In this document: positions 48,755 to 58,357 of the stretch, piece by piece
Numbering within the stretch: the stretch's first letter is position 1
How the letters are laid out: every line of letters starts with the position of its first letter
NCBI RefSeq assembly: GCF_002764115.1
Contig: NZ_CP017940.1
Coordinates: 1,462,501-1,526,500 of the forward strand
Direction of reading: 5' to 3'
Origin: Phyllobacterium zundukense
GTDB taxonomy: Bacteria; Pseudomonadota; Alphaproteobacteria; Rhizobiales; Rhizobiaceae
Length of the DNA stretch: 64,000 nucleotides
Made by a program: the position numbers and the translations under genes
The notes under the pieces: generated by a model
The model's input: only the letters and a program-made list of their open reading frames with translations
What the model was told of the DNA's origin: nothing
The model's database searches: none

Positions 48755-48843
48755 GATTTTACCTCGTTAGAACATAGCCTTCTTTACTGGCTCCTCAACG
48801 CCAACATGGCGTTTCAGTTGCATCCTCATCACCGGCTCGTCAC

Positions 48844-48915
48844 CATAGTGATCGACTTCACAGCACACCGATTTGCAAGTGATTGATTTTGTTCAGAACG
48901 TCCATTCCTGGCACA
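48844..48915. repeat. About 70-bp direct repeat R3, copy 1
   Basis: TAGTGATCGACTTC and TTGATTTTGTTCAGAA plus GTCCATTCC are shared with 49127-49200. Lies in the 600-base gap 48755-49359, where no gene is credible. Confidence 0.65.
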
Positions 48916-49126
48916 GGCCTGCATTTGAGCACCGGCGAGGGCTGCCGTTTTCAGAACGAGGTTTTTTTTGTGCGCATTTGGGCCACATATTACGCCAAAG
49001 GAATGGTGCGATAAAAGGAAACCCTCAATGTTATCAACGGTGCGGTAAAAAGGATGGTGCGTCTCGACCGCACCGAACTTTTGCCATCTAGGTGTGGCAG
49101 AGCCTCTTGTAAGTCCTTGATATCTA

Positions 49127-49200
49127 GTGATCGACTTCGCTGCCACACCGACTTGCAAACAATTGATTTTGTTCAGAAAGTCCATTCCGGGCGAGGCCTC
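49127..49200. repeat. About 70-bp direct repeat R3, copy 2
   Basis: Second copy of the repeat at 48844, with the same order of conserved blocks and a few substitutions. Confidence 0.65.
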
Positions 49201-49359
49201 CATTCACGGAAACCACCCCCTATTGATCTGATATTGTTGTGCTTTCTGTGGACGCAGATCCGCATTCGCGAGAATTATCAACGAATCATAGGGAATATCG
49301 CAGTTCAAGCCCGAAGGACTCACGCTTTTGCTCTGAAACCAGGGGTTTCGGTGTTCGGC

Positions 49360-49911
49360 CTAGCTGGAGCGCCGTTCGGAATAGCGGCGATAGACGCCTT
49401 TCCCGGCCTTCTTGGCGATATAGAGCGCGGCGTCGCCGCACCAAAGGAGACTTTCCGGCGTGTCGCCGTCGCGCGGCGCCAAGGCCGCTCCAATCGTGAC
49501 ACTGATTGCGACTGGCTGGGCCCCGCCAAGATCATAGGGCTGCGAAACCGACCCGATGATGCGGTCGGCGACGCTCGCGACTTCGTTGGGGGTCACCTGC
49601 AGCAGGACAATCGCAAACTCATCGCCGCCCATGCGATAGACAACATCATTCTTGCGCAAGCAAGATTGCAGGCGATCGGCCACAAGCTTCAGCAAAGTAT
49701 CGCCTTCAGCGCGACCGTATTGGTCATTGAAGTTCCTGAAGCCGTCGAGATCAATACAAAGAATTGCAAATTGCAGGCGGTCGTCAAAGTCGCTTTGTGC
49801 GTAGGATCCGCAAAGACTATCCAGATGTTCCTCAAGCGCGGCCCTATCGGCCAGTCCGGTCAGTTCATCCTGGCTTATAGGGAAATCGTTGAATCCCTTG
49901 ATCTCAATCAT
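49360..49911 (-). CDS. GGDEF-domain diguanylate cyclase
   Basis: A 183-residue protein made of one GGDEF domain. It opens with DELTGLADRAALEEHL, has the metal site in LCIDLDGFRNFND, the catalytic GGDEF at residues 95-99, and an RKND inhibitory (I-site) motif five residues before it at 86-89. It should therefore make cyclic di-GMP from two GTP and be feedback-inhibited. There is no sensor or membrane domain and the N-terminus is only ~13 residues, so it may be a clipped gene or a free cytoplasmic cyclase. No partner phosphodiesterase nearby. Confidence 0.9.
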   Translation of the reverse strand: MIEIKGFNDFPISQDELTGLADRAALEEHLDSLCGSYAQSDFDDRLQFAILCIDLDGFRNFNDQYGRAEGDTLLKLVADRLQSCLRKNDVVYRMGGDEFAIVLLQVTPNEVASVADRIIGSVSQPYDLGGAQPVAISVTIGAALAPRDGDTPESLLWCGDAALYIAKKAGKGVYRRYSERRSS

Positions 49912-50032
49912 CTGCTTCGCATTCCTGTCGTTCCCTGAACGACTCCATTTACGTCAAGTATAGAATGACAGGTGCAGCCGCCGAGTTCAATCCCAGATTG
50001 GACCTACGGTTAAAGGGCATTGCCTGCATCAG

Positions 50033-50071
50033 ATTATCTTGATAATAAAGATATTAGATTGTAAAGATAAT
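50033..50071. promoter_or_regulatory. AT-rich inverted repeat, candidate MarR operator
   Basis: ATTATCTT (50033-50040) and AAGATAAT (50064-50071) are inverted copies, with a further AAAGATATT in between. It lies 26-64 bases before the membrane-protein/MarR operon, where autoregulation by MarR would act. Binding is inferred. Confidence 0.5.
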
Positions 50072-50096
50072 ATGGCATGGAACAGGGAGTTGCCGC

Positions 50097-50552
50097 ATGT
50101 GGACAGGAACCATGATTTTGACAGCTGCCGCCAACGCTTTGGCGGTGATCGGCATTGGGGGAGGGCTCTATGAGTTTCTGGTGGTCGACCCGTACTGGCC
50201 GAAGCGCCAGGACCTCATTCAGCCGGCAAAAGGCGGTATTTCGCGAAAGCGGTTCTGGATACCGGCACATGTCCTATTCGAGCTGACATTGCTGCTGGCG
50301 TTGATTCTGAGCTGGTCGATCCCTAACGTGCGCTGGTGGCTGTTGGTCGCGGTCGGTAGCCATGCAATCATGCGTATCTGGTCGGCATTCGACTTCATCC
50401 CGAAAGCCCTTGCTTTCGAACGCATCGATACTGGCTTCATCGAGAAAGAGGCGCGAAGCTGGATCCTGCGGAGCCGCTTGCGCCTTCCGCTCGACATTGT
50501 CACAGCTCTTGCAACATTATGCGCATTCGTGGCGGCTGCGCGGATGAATTAG
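50097..50552 (+). CDS. Integral membrane hypothetical protein, MarR operon
   Basis: 151 residues with about four TM segments (ILTAAANALAVIGIGGGLYE, AHVLFELTLLLALILSW, WWLLVAVGSHAIMRIWSA, LDIVTALATLCAFVAAA) and a basic cytoplasmic loop. AGGGAG seven bases upstream supports the ATG at 50097. The next gene, MarR, starts 14 bases after its stop. MarR partners are often membrane transporters or effectors of stress; the substrate here is unknown. Confidence 0.68.
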   Translation: MWTGTMILTAAANALAVIGIGGGLYEFLVVDPYWPKRQDLIQPAKGGISRKRFWIPAHVLFELTLLLALILSWSIPNVRWWLLVAVGSHAIMRIWSAFDFIPKALAFERIDTGFIEKEARSWILRSRLRLPLDIVTALATLCAFVAAARMN

Positions 50553-50566
50553 GGCAAGAGGACTGA

Positions 50567-51112
50567 ATGGCGAAACATCGCAAAAGCGTTGCGGAAGGGG
50601 AAACCCTGCACGATCTGGTCGAGCGCGTCGGATTGGAGATCAGGCGCATGGGCGCGCAGAGCGTGATGATGAGCCACGTGATTGCCGCCCGGTTCGGCCT
50701 GCACACGACGGATCTCGAATGCCTCGATCTCATCAATATGGGCAAACAGACCACGGCTGGCGAACTGGCAAAGGCGACTGGCCTGACCTCCGGAGCCATG
50801 ACGGCTTTGCTCGATCGGCTGGAGAAGGCAGGCTACATAAACCGAATCCATGATTCAGCCGACCGGCGCCGCATCCACATCAGTGTCCGTGAAGATGCGA
50901 TCGAGCCGATCAAGGCCGTTTATGAGCCCATAGGCAGCCAAATGGCGGAACTCTGGTCGAATTTTACAATCGATGAACTCAAGGTGATCGCGCGATTCCT
51001 TGAAAGCAGCACCGATCTCGGTATTGCCTGCACCGAGGAAATTCGAAGCGCGACCACACCGGGATCGCCGACCCGCCGGCGCCCGAGAGCGAGTCGTTTG
51101 GAGGGGCAGTGA
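50567..51112 (+). CDS. MarR-family transcriptional regulator
   Basis: A 181-residue winged-helix protein. The helix-turn-helix and wing are in QTTAGELAKATGLTSGAMTA, then LLDRLEKAGYINRIHDSADR and RRIHISV, the MarR hallmark. N- and C-terminal helices form the dimer domain; the C-terminal ~20 residues are a basic tail (TRRRPRASRLEGQ). AAGAGGA precedes the ATG. Cotranscribed with the membrane protein upstream, and probably autoregulated at 50033-50071. Ligand unknown. Confidence 0.88.
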   Translation: MAKHRKSVAEGETLHDLVERVGLEIRRMGAQSVMMSHVIAARFGLHTTDLECLDLINMGKQTTAGELAKATGLTSGAMTALLDRLEKAGYINRIHDSADRRRIHISVREDAIEPIKAVYEPIGSQMAELWSNFTIDELKVIARFLESSTDLGIACTEEIRSATTPGSPTRRRPRASRLEGQ

Positions 51113-51369
51113 CGCGCCAATGACTTGAAGTGGTGCAGGGAGGCCTCATTCAGAAATTATTAAAAGCCGGATGACCCGGTTACGTTAGTCATTCATTGAC
51201 GCTGATGGAATTTTTTGCCACATCCTCTGATAAATTAGTGCTTCGTTCAGGAGATGGTCACGCACGTGCGGCCATATAGGCGATGGATTTGAATGCCGAC
51301 CCGACAGGAGCACGTCACGCGCTTGCAAGCGCTTTGCGTTGCAAGTGCCTTGAGGAAAGCTTGTAGACC

Positions 51370-52038
51370 ATGACGCTGAATTTCGAAGACCTGCGGATCA
51401 AGATGGTCGACAATCAGTTGCGTACGACTGATGTGACCGACAAACCCTTGCTTCAGGCGTTTCTTGATGTGCCGCGTGAGGCATTCGTGCCGAGCGCACG
51501 TATGCCGCTTGCCTATATCGATGACGATGTCCTGGTTTCGACCACGCAGACAGGCGGACGCTATCTGATGCAGCCTTCGCCTTTTGCCAAGCTCCTGCAG
51601 CTAGCCAATATCCAGCCGGGCGATGCCGTCCTCGATGTTGGATGCGCGACCGGATATTCCGCAGCGGTCCTCTCGCGAATCGCCGGTTCGGTGGTCGGGA
51701 TCGAAAGCGAGACGGATCTTGCCGAGCAAGCGCGTTCGATTTTGCCTTCACTCGGGATCGAGAATGTCGAGGTGATCCAGGGCGCGCTCGAAAACGGCGG
51801 CCCGTCCAGGGCTCCGTATGATGTAATCATAATTGAGGGTAGCGTTGATCAGGTTCCTGGTACATTATTTGAGCAGTTGAAGGATGGGGGACGACTTGTC
51901 GTGGTTGAGGGGTCTGGAAACGCTGGGAAATCAATGATTTACTTGAAAAACGATGGAATCGTTTCAGGGCGCAGCGCTTTCAATTCAGCAGTCAAACCGC
52001 TTCCCGGCTTCGAAAAAGTGGCGGAGTTTGAGTTCTAA
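51370..52038 (+). CDS. Protein-L-isoaspartate O-methyltransferase family protein
   Basis: A 222-residue Pcm-like methyltransferase. The substrate lid/N-terminus (RIKMVDNQLRTTDVTDKPLL, VPREAFVP) is followed by the SAM core: AVLDVGCATGYSAAVLSRIA (motif I), GSVVGIESETDLAEQARSIL and YDVIIIEGSVDQVP. Family enzymes repair isoaspartyl residues, but this subgroup, common next to tolC in Rhizobiales, lacks part of the usual active site and its real substrate is uncertain. A cytoplasmic enzyme, GAGGAAAGC precedes it. tolC follows 140 bases downstream, a conserved order in the group. Confidence 0.85.
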   Translation: MTLNFEDLRIKMVDNQLRTTDVTDKPLLQAFLDVPREAFVPSARMPLAYIDDDVLVSTTQTGGRYLMQPSPFAKLLQLANIQPGDAVLDVGCATGYSAAVLSRIAGSVVGIESETDLAEQARSILPSLGIENVEVIQGALENGGPSRAPYDVIIIEGSVDQVPGTLFEQLKDGGRLVVVEGSGNAGKSMIYLKNDGIVSGRSAFNSAVKPLPGFEKVAEFEF

Positions 52039-52179
52039 ACCCCGTCACATATGAGACAAAAGTGCAACGGTTGGCCACTTTGTTTGCAGATTGGAAACGT
52101 GTCTGTGGTCAACTTGGAAATTGACGGGTATTTAAAAACACACTGTCGAACCGAATGGTTCGGTCGGGGCTATGAGAGA

Positions 52180-53577
52180 ATGAAGGGGTTTATAGTGTTC
52201 AAAGCGGGCAAGCGAGTACTAACCGCAGCGCTAATGTCGGCGACGGTACTGACCACTACGCCTTCGATGGCTGAAACGATCTTTGGCGCCATGGCGAAAG
52301 CCTACGAAAACAATTCCTCGCTAAATGCGGACCGGGCAGGCGTACGCGTCACCGATGAAGGTGTTGCTGTCGCCAAGTCGGGATATCGTCCGACAGTCAA
52401 TGCGCAGGCCGATCTGACAGTGCAGAACACACGGCTGGATGGCGGACGTAATGGGACGAGCAAAACAGGCACGTTCGGCATCGTCGTCAATCAGATGCTG
52501 TTTGACGGATTCACAACCAAGAACAATGTTGCCGCGGCGAAGACCCAGGTGCTCGCCGCCCGCGAAAACTTGCGCAACAACGAGCAGAACCTGCTCTTCA
52601 GTGCAGCGCAGGCATTCATGGATGTCTATCTTAACCGCCAGATCGTCATTTTGCGGCAGAAGAACCTTGAGTTCCTCGACGAGCAGCTGCGCGCAGCCAA
52701 GGCGCGATTTGACGTTGGCGAAGGAACGCGCACAGACGTTGCACAGGCCGAGGCTGAAAAAGCTGCGGCGATCGCAACGCTCAACGTCGCCAAGTCCGAC
52801 GAGAAGACCTCCGAGGCAACTTACATTCAGATTACAGGATCCGCACCGGATCGACTGAAGCCTGCCTCCATGGCAACGAAGTCCTTGCCGCGGTCGATGG
52901 ATCAGGCATTCAGCATTGCCACCGGTAATCACCCGGCGATACTGGCAACGATATATGCGGTCGATTCGGCCGGATATACGGTGAAGGCGCGCGAGGGCGA
53001 ACTGCTTCCGCAGATTGACTTGTCTGCCAATATTTCCCGCGACGAGATTTTTTCAGGCTCGGAGCTTTCAACCACGAGCACTGATGCAACGACAGCGTCC
53101 GCAGGTATTCAGGTAACAATTCCGATCTACAGTGGCGGCCGGACATCGGCGCTTGTACGCCAGTCCAAGGAAACCTTGGGCCAGCGGCGCATCGAAGTCG
53201 ATGTGGCACGCGACAGTGTTCGTCAGGCGATCGCACAAGCCTATTCCGAGATGGAATCAGCCAAGGCGTCGATCGTTGCACAGAAATCCGTGGTAGCTGC
53301 AGCGCAGCTTGCCCTGAATGGTGTGATCGAGGAACGCAAGGTTGGTCAGCGTACCACGCTCGACGTGTTGAACGCGCAGGCGGACGTTCTGACAGGGCAG
53401 ATCAATTTGGCGCAGGCCGAACGCGACAGTGTCGTTACCAGCTATGCGGTCCTGTCAGCCGTCGGCCGTCTGACTGCATCGCAGATCGGTCTCCAGGTTG
53501 CGGAATACCACCCAGAGGAACATTACGAAGCCGTCAAGGACAAGTGGATTGGCCTGCGCACGCCGGATGGCCGCTGA
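52180..53577 (+). CDS. tolC: TolC-family outer-membrane efflux channel
   Basis: About 465 residues. The signal peptide (KRVLTAALMSATVLTTTPSM then AE) is followed by two outer-membrane-efflux repeats at ~30-220 and ~240-435, with the usual helical heptads (NNEQNLLFSAAQAFMDVYLN; RRIEVDVARDSVRQAIAQAY) and short strand regions (IPIYSGGRTSALVRQS). It forms the trimeric exit duct of type I secretion and RND/MFS pumps. The start is either ATG 52180 or GTG 52195; the GTG has AAGGGG six bases upstream and gives a tighter signal peptide. Neighbours pcm-like, popZ and valS are the conserved rhizobial context. Confidence 0.9.
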   Translation: MKGFIVFKAGKRVLTAALMSATVLTTTPSMAETIFGAMAKAYENNSSLNADRAGVRVTDEGVAVAKSGYRPTVNAQADLTVQNTRLDGGRNGTSKTGTFGIVVNQMLFDGFTTKNNVAAAKTQVLAARENLRNNEQNLLFSAAQAFMDVYLNRQIVILRQKNLEFLDEQLRAAKARFDVGEGTRTDVAQAEAEKAAAIATLNVAKSDEKTSEATYIQITGSAPDRLKPASMATKSLPRSMDQAFSIATGNHPAILATIYAVDSAGYTVKAREGELLPQIDLSANISRDEIFSGSELSTTSTDATTASAGIQVTIPIYSGGRTSALVRQSKETLGQRRIEVDVARDSVRQAIAQAYSEMESAKASIVAQKSVVAAAQLALNGVIEERKVGQRTTLDVLNAQADVLTGQINLAQAERDSVVTSYAVLSAVGRLTASQIGLQVAEYHPEEHYEAVKDKWIGLRTPDGR

Positions 53578-53809
53578 TCGCAGGACGGCTGACGCCGGGT
53601 TTTGCGACTGAATGATTTGCCGTCAGGTTTTCGACCCGGCGGCATTTTCATTTTGACCTTGATCGTCTGCCAGAAGGACTCGGTTTAGAAAAGTCTGTGG
53701 GTTAGTCGCAAACGCCTGCCCCGGGGATTCTCAAACGCAATACAAGCCTCTACACTCGATACAGATTCGTTGCACCGCACCGAAACAAGATGTAGTAGGC
53801 AAGACCATC

Positions 53810-54631
53810 ATGGCACAATCGTCCAGCGTCGCTCGCGAACCCTCCATGGAGGAAATTCTCGCCTCGATTCGCCGCATCATTGAAGAGAGCGACACGGGCC
53901 GGCCCGAAGACTCCTTGCCCCAGCCCGTCAACTCCGATGTTGCTCCGCGCCCCGCCGCTTTCGAGGCCCTGCCTGTCGAACAGCATAGCGAGGAAGAGCT
54001 GCAACCGCGCGAGGGTATCGCTGTTTCGCAGGCAATTCCACAATCCTACGAAACCGCACTGGGACGCCCGGCGTCTTCGCTGCAGTCGAAGCTGGTAGAG
54101 CGCGAAGCCGCGCAGGCCGTGCCTTCGCCCAAGGCGGAAGACCTGACGCAGCCAGTGACTTTCGTGGAAACGTCGGCCGCTGTTCTGCCCGCCAGTTACG
54201 CGGAGAGCGATCTGGAGGCCTTTGTGGCGCCGGAAATATCGCCAGAGCCAGAACCCGTCGCAGCAACGCCGGAACAGATCGTCGCTGAGCCGGTGCAGCC
54301 GGAAAATGAAGCCGAAGCCGCTGAACCGGCGACAGTCTCGCCAGCGCCGGACACCCAGCAATTGGACGCGAGCGTGGACGATGAGGTGTCGCTTGATCTC
54401 GAGCGTGCGCTTGAGCCGATCCTTTCCGAAGCCACAGAGCGTCAGGTGAGTTCAGCCTTCGAGGATTTGTCGTTTGCTGTGCGCAATGAGCAGCGCCGCT
54501 CATTCGATGAGATCGCCCAGGAGATCATGCGGCCCTTGCTGCAGGATTGGCTGGACAACAACTTGCCGACGCTGGTCGAGCGCCTCGTGCGCGAAGAGAT
54601 CGAACGTGTGGCACGAGGCGGGCGGCGATAA
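53810..54631 (+). CDS. PopZ/DUF2497 family polar organising protein
   Basis: A 273-residue protein with the PopZ plan. A conserved N-terminal helix (SSVAREPSMEEILASIRRII) recruits partners, a long acidic Pro/Glu-rich disordered middle (residues ~25-190) follows, and a C-terminal oligomerisation region comes last (RRSFDEIAQEIMRPLLQDWL, LPTLVERLVREEIERVARGG). PopZ builds a cell-pole matrix that anchors chromosome origins and polarity factors in alphaproteobacteria. It lies directly upstream of valS in the conserved order, with a small lipoprotein gene between on the other strand. Confidence 0.88.
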   Translation: MAQSSSVAREPSMEEILASIRRIIEESDTGRPEDSLPQPVNSDVAPRPAAFEALPVEQHSEEELQPREGIAVSQAIPQSYETALGRPASSLQSKLVEREAAQAVPSPKAEDLTQPVTFVETSAAVLPASYAESDLEAFVAPEISPEPEPVAATPEQIVAEPVQPENEAEAAEPATVSPAPDTQQLDASVDDEVSLDLERALEPILSEATERQVSSAFEDLSFAVRNEQRRSFDEIAQEIMRPLLQDWLDNNLPTLVERLVREEIERVARGGRR

Positions 54632-54667
54632 GTCGATCCCGCCTGTGTGTCCGGCCGGCTGCCGGCG

Positions 54668-55009
54668 CTAGCGCCCCTGAATTACCTTCAGGGCGTTGGG
54701 TGTAAGGGACCCCTTGTAGACAGAATTGATGTCATCACGGCTGAGTTTCCCACTAGCGACTCCCTGGACAATGCGCTTGCAGAAGGTTGTCGGCACGCTC
54801 GCGACTGACGTTCCCGCCAGGGTAGCGAAAGTCTGACGCAGCTCCCGCGACATGCCACCCACTGTTGTGGAGCAATTTGCGATCTCAGCTTTCTGCTGAG
54901 CGGGATTTCGCACGCTGGCCTGTACTTGCTTGTAGCGGTTTTCAGACACCGTGCAGCCCAGAAGCATAAGTGCAACAAGGCACGATGCAACGATATGCAA
55001 GACTTTCAT
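54668..55009 (-). CDS. Small lipoprotein
   Basis: 113 residues with a lipoprotein signal ending in the lipobox LMLLGC (Cys ~19). The mature part (KAEIANCSTTVGGMSRELRQ, then VPTTFCKRIVQGVASGKLSR) contains two Cys that may form a disulphide. Probably periplasmic-facing outer-membrane lipoprotein of unknown function. The start ATG at 55009 lacks a strong site; GGGGGAAT precedes it. Convergent with popZ. Confidence 0.75.
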   Translation of the reverse strand: MKVLHIVASCLVALMLLGCTVSENRYKQVQASVRNPAQQKAEIANCSTTVGGMSRELRQTFATLAGTSVASVPTTFCKRIVQGVASGKLSRDDINSVYKGSLTPNALKVIQGR

Positions 55010-55174
55010 TCTATTCCCCCAAAAGCGCCATTGTTGCGCGGCTTATTGGTCGAGAGTTCGCGTTGATTCGTCAAGCGGGCACAAAGTGCATTTGACAAGT
55101 CATCATTGACTTATTCCCGGCCATTCGGTTTACACCGTAGCCAACCCCTTTCCGCAAAATGACGGACTATTTGT

Positions 55175-57961
55175 ATGCTTGAGAAGACGTATGACGCCGC
55201 GGCCGTAGAGCCAGAGATCGCAAAGCGCTGGGACGAAGCCGGAGCCTTCAAGGCGGGTGCCGGTTCGAAGCCGGGCGCCGATCCGTTTGCGATCGTCATT
55301 CCGCCGCCAAACGTGACGGGTTCTCTGCATATGGGGCATGCGCTCAACAACACGATCCAGGACATTCTCGTCCGCTTCGAGCGCATGCGTGGCAAGAACG
55401 TGCTGTGGCAGCCGGGCATGGACCATGCGGGTATCGCCACGCAGATGGTTGTCGAGCGGCAGTTAATGGAACGCCAGCAGCCGGATCGCCGCGCCATGGG
55501 CCGCGAGAAATTCGTCGAGCGCGTCTGGGAATGGAAAAGTGAATCGGGCGGTATCATCGCCGGCCAGTTGAAGCGCCTCGGTGCATCCTGCGACTGGTCG
55601 CGCGAGCGCTTTACCATGGATGAGGGGCTGTCGAAGGCTGTTCTGGAAGTCTTCGTAACGCTCTACAAGGAAGGCCTGATCTACAAGGACAAGCGTCTCG
55701 TAAACTGGGATCCGAAACTGCTGACCGCCATTTCCGACCTCGAGGTCGAGCAACGCGAGATCAAGGGGCATCTGTGGCATTTCCGCTATCCGCTGGAAAA
55801 CGTGGCGTTCGATCCGGAAAATCCGCATACCTACATCGTCGTGGCGACGACCCGGCCTGAAACCATGCTGGGCGATACGGGTGTTGCGGTTAATCCCGAC
55901 GATCCTCGCTATCACGCGCTTATCGACAACAATGTCGTCCTGCCGCTGGTCGGGCGCCACATTCCGATTGTCGCGGATGATTATGCCGATCCGGAGGCCG
56001 GTTCCGGTGCGGTCAAGATCACGCCTGCCCATGATTTCAACGATTTCGAGGTCGGCAAGCGTAACGATCTGCGCCAGATCAATATTCTCAACACGGACGC
56101 GTCGATTCATCTGCAGGACAATGACGATTTCCTCGAAGGCCTGGAGCCGTCGAGAAATCTCAGTCTGCTGATCCATGTTCTGGACGGCAAGGATCGATTT
56201 GCTGCCCGCAAGCTGATCGTCGAGATGATGGAAGAGGGCCGTTACCTCGACAAAATCGAGGATCACACGCATATGGTGCCGCATGGCGACCGCGGCGGTG
56301 TGCCGGTCGAACCATACCTTACTGACCAGTGGTATGTGAACGCGGCGGAGCTTGCCAAGCCGGCAATTGCCAGCGTGCGCGAAGGCCGGACCAATTTCGT
56401 CCCCAAGAACTGGGAAAAGACCTATTTCGAATGGATGGAGAACATCCAGCCCTGGACGATCTCGCGCCAGCTCTGGTGGGGTCATCAGATCCCGGCGTGG
56501 TATGGCCCGGACGGGCAGGTTTTCGTCGAGCGCAGCGAGGAGGAGGCGTTGAGCGCCGCTGTCCAGCATTATCTCGCGCATGAGGGCCCGATGAAGGCAC
56601 ATGTTCAGAACCTGCTTGAGAATCTGAAGCCGGGCGAAATCCTGACCCGCGATGAAGATGTGCTCGATACGTGGTTCTCGTCGGCGCTGTGGCCGTTCTC
56701 GACGCTGGGCTGGCCTGACAAGACACCGGAACTCGCCACCTATTACCAGACCGACGTTCTGGTCACCGGCTTTGACATCATCTTCTTCTGGGTTGCCCGG
56801 ATGATGATGATGGGCCTGCACTTCATGAACGAAGAGCCGTTCCACACGGTTTACGTACATGCACTGGTTCGCGACAAGAACGGCGCCAAGATGTCGAAGT
56901 CGAAAGGCAACGTCATCGATCCGCTCGAACTGATCGACGAGTATGGCGCGGACGCGCTGCGCTTCACCCTGGCGATCATGGCGGCCCAGGGACGCGATGT
57001 GAAGCTCGACCCGAGCCGGATCGCCGGCTACCGCAATTTCGGCACCAAGCTGTGGAATTCGACACGCTTTGCCGGAATGAACGGTGTGGCGCGCAACCCA
57101 TCTTTCCGCCCGGAGAATGCCAAGCTCACCGTCAATCGCTGGATCCTGACAGAGCTGACGAATGCGGTGCGTGATGTCACCGACGGTATCACCAGTTATC
57201 GGTTCAATGAGGCTGCCGGCGCTGCCTATCGCTTCGTCTGGAACCAGTTCTGCGACTGGTACATCGAACTCTTGAAGCCGGTGTTCAATGGCGAGGATGC
57301 GGAGGCAAAGGCGGAAGTTCAGGCCTGCGCCGCCTATGTTCTCGACGAAATTTACAAGCTGCTGCATCCCTTCATGCCATTCATGACGGAAGAGCTGTGG
57401 GCGCTTACGGCAGGCGAGGGACAGGCGCGCGAGACGCTGCTGTGCCATGCAGGCTGGCCGGAGCCGGATTTCCTCGATGCCGAAGCTGCAGCCGACATCA
57501 ATTGGCTGATCGATCTCGTCACCGGTATTCGCTCCGTGCGCGCCGAAATGAATGTGCCGGCATCGGCGGTCGCGCCGCTGGTGGTGATTGGTGCCAACGA
57601 GGTGACGAAGGAACGCCTGCAGCGTCACGAGGCGTCGATCAAATGGCGCGCGCGTGTCGAGACAATTACGTTCGCCGACGATGCGCCAAAGGGTTCGGCG
57701 CAGTTCGTCATCGGCGAAGCGACCGCGTGCCTGCCGCTCGGCAGCCTGATCGACGTGAATGCCGAAATTGCCCGATTGACCAAGGAAGCCGGCAAGATCG
57801 CCGATGAATCGGAGAAGATCGGCAAGAAGCTCAGCAATGAGAAGTTCGTCGCCAATGCGAAACCGGAAATCGTCGAAGCCGAGCGCGAGCGGCTTACCGA
57901 GCTTCAGGCCTCGGCCGAAAAAATCGAAACGGCGATCCGCCGGGTGCGCGAAGCAGTTTGA
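55175..57961 (+). CDS. valS: Valyl-tRNA synthetase
   Basis: A 928-residue class I aminoacyl-tRNA synthetase that charges tRNA-Val. Signature motifs: PPPNVTGSLHMGHALNN with the HIGH-type HMGH at 52-55 and KMSKS at 572-576, plus the editing-domain stretch TTRPETMLGDTGVAV and the tRNA-binding C-terminal coiled coil (EIARLTKEAGKIADESEKIG). Length is typical. The start ATG at 55175 (MLEKTYDAAAVEP) fits the family. Upstream 95 bases contain no gene. It is the central gene of the conserved block. Confidence 0.98.
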   Translation: MLEKTYDAAAVEPEIAKRWDEAGAFKAGAGSKPGADPFAIVIPPPNVTGSLHMGHALNNTIQDILVRFERMRGKNVLWQPGMDHAGIATQMVVERQLMERQQPDRRAMGREKFVERVWEWKSESGGIIAGQLKRLGASCDWSRERFTMDEGLSKAVLEVFVTLYKEGLIYKDKRLVNWDPKLLTAISDLEVEQREIKGHLWHFRYPLENVAFDPENPHTYIVVATTRPETMLGDTGVAVNPDDPRYHALIDNNVVLPLVGRHIPIVADDYADPEAGSGAVKITPAHDFNDFEVGKRNDLRQINILNTDASIHLQDNDDFLEGLEPSRNLSLLIHVLDGKDRFAARKLIVEMMEEGRYLDKIEDHTHMVPHGDRGGVPVEPYLTDQWYVNAAELAKPAIASVREGRTNFVPKNWEKTYFEWMENIQPWTISRQLWWGHQIPAWYGPDGQVFVERSEEEALSAAVQHYLAHEGPMKAHVQNLLENLKPGEILTRDEDVLDTWFSSALWPFSTLGWPDKTPELATYYQTDVLVTGFDIIFFWVARMMMMGLHFMNEEPFHTVYVHALVRDKNGAKMSKSKGNVIDPLELIDEYGADALRFTLAIMAAQGRDVKLDPSRIAGYRNFGTKLWNSTRFAGMNGVARNPSFRPENAKLTVNRWILTELTNAVRDVTDGITSYRFNEAAGAAYRFVWNQFCDWYIELLKPVFNGEDAEAKAEVQACAAYVLDEIYKLLHPFMPFMTEELWALTAGEGQARETLLCHAGWPEPDFLDAEAAADINWLIDLVTGIRSVRAEMNVPASAVAPLVVIGANEVTKERLQRHEASIKWRARVETITFADDAPKGSAQFVIGEATACLPLGSLIDVNAEIARLTKEAGKIADESEKIGKKLSNEKFVANAKPEIVEAERERLTELQASAEKIETAIRRVREAV

Positions 57962-58357
57962 ATACCTGCCGCTTCGCTCCGCTTGAGCGAATCCCGGCGC
58001 AACCAAATCAGGACTTCCCCTTGCAAAGCATGGGGAAGCTCCCCATTTCGGTCGATGAAAAGCCCCAATTTTGTCATTTTTGAAGGCCGTTGCATTTGAG
58101 CAACAACGGGTGTTTTGGCGCAAAAACCACCGATTTTGCCTCTAACCAATTCGGTTTAGTACCAAAAATCCCCGAATTGTGATCGAGAAACTGCGAAATT
58201 TTGTCGTTTTGCGATCCTCTGCCTGTTTTTGGAAAAATCAGCCCGCTGCAAACCCGTTGCACGATTGGCGGGCTTTGTTACCTATTACGTATTGGTAACA
58301 ATTTTGCTGAACTGTTGTGGTGTTCAGGAAGTTTTTCAGACTTTCGGGGGAGAACTA
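57962..58357. other. AT-rich regulatory gap before the FadL-type gene
   Basis: About 400 bases without a gene. Two similar stretches, AATTTTGTCATTTT (about 58069) and AAATTTTGTCGTTTTG (about 58194), could be regulator sites. No clear terminator for valS is seen. Confidence 0.4.

Noticed and set aside
55463..58123. 886-codon open frame on the minus strand opposite valS
   Set aside because: It lies antisense to the clear valS gene and mirrors its codon pattern, as high-GC third positions often give long antisense frames. No domain seen.
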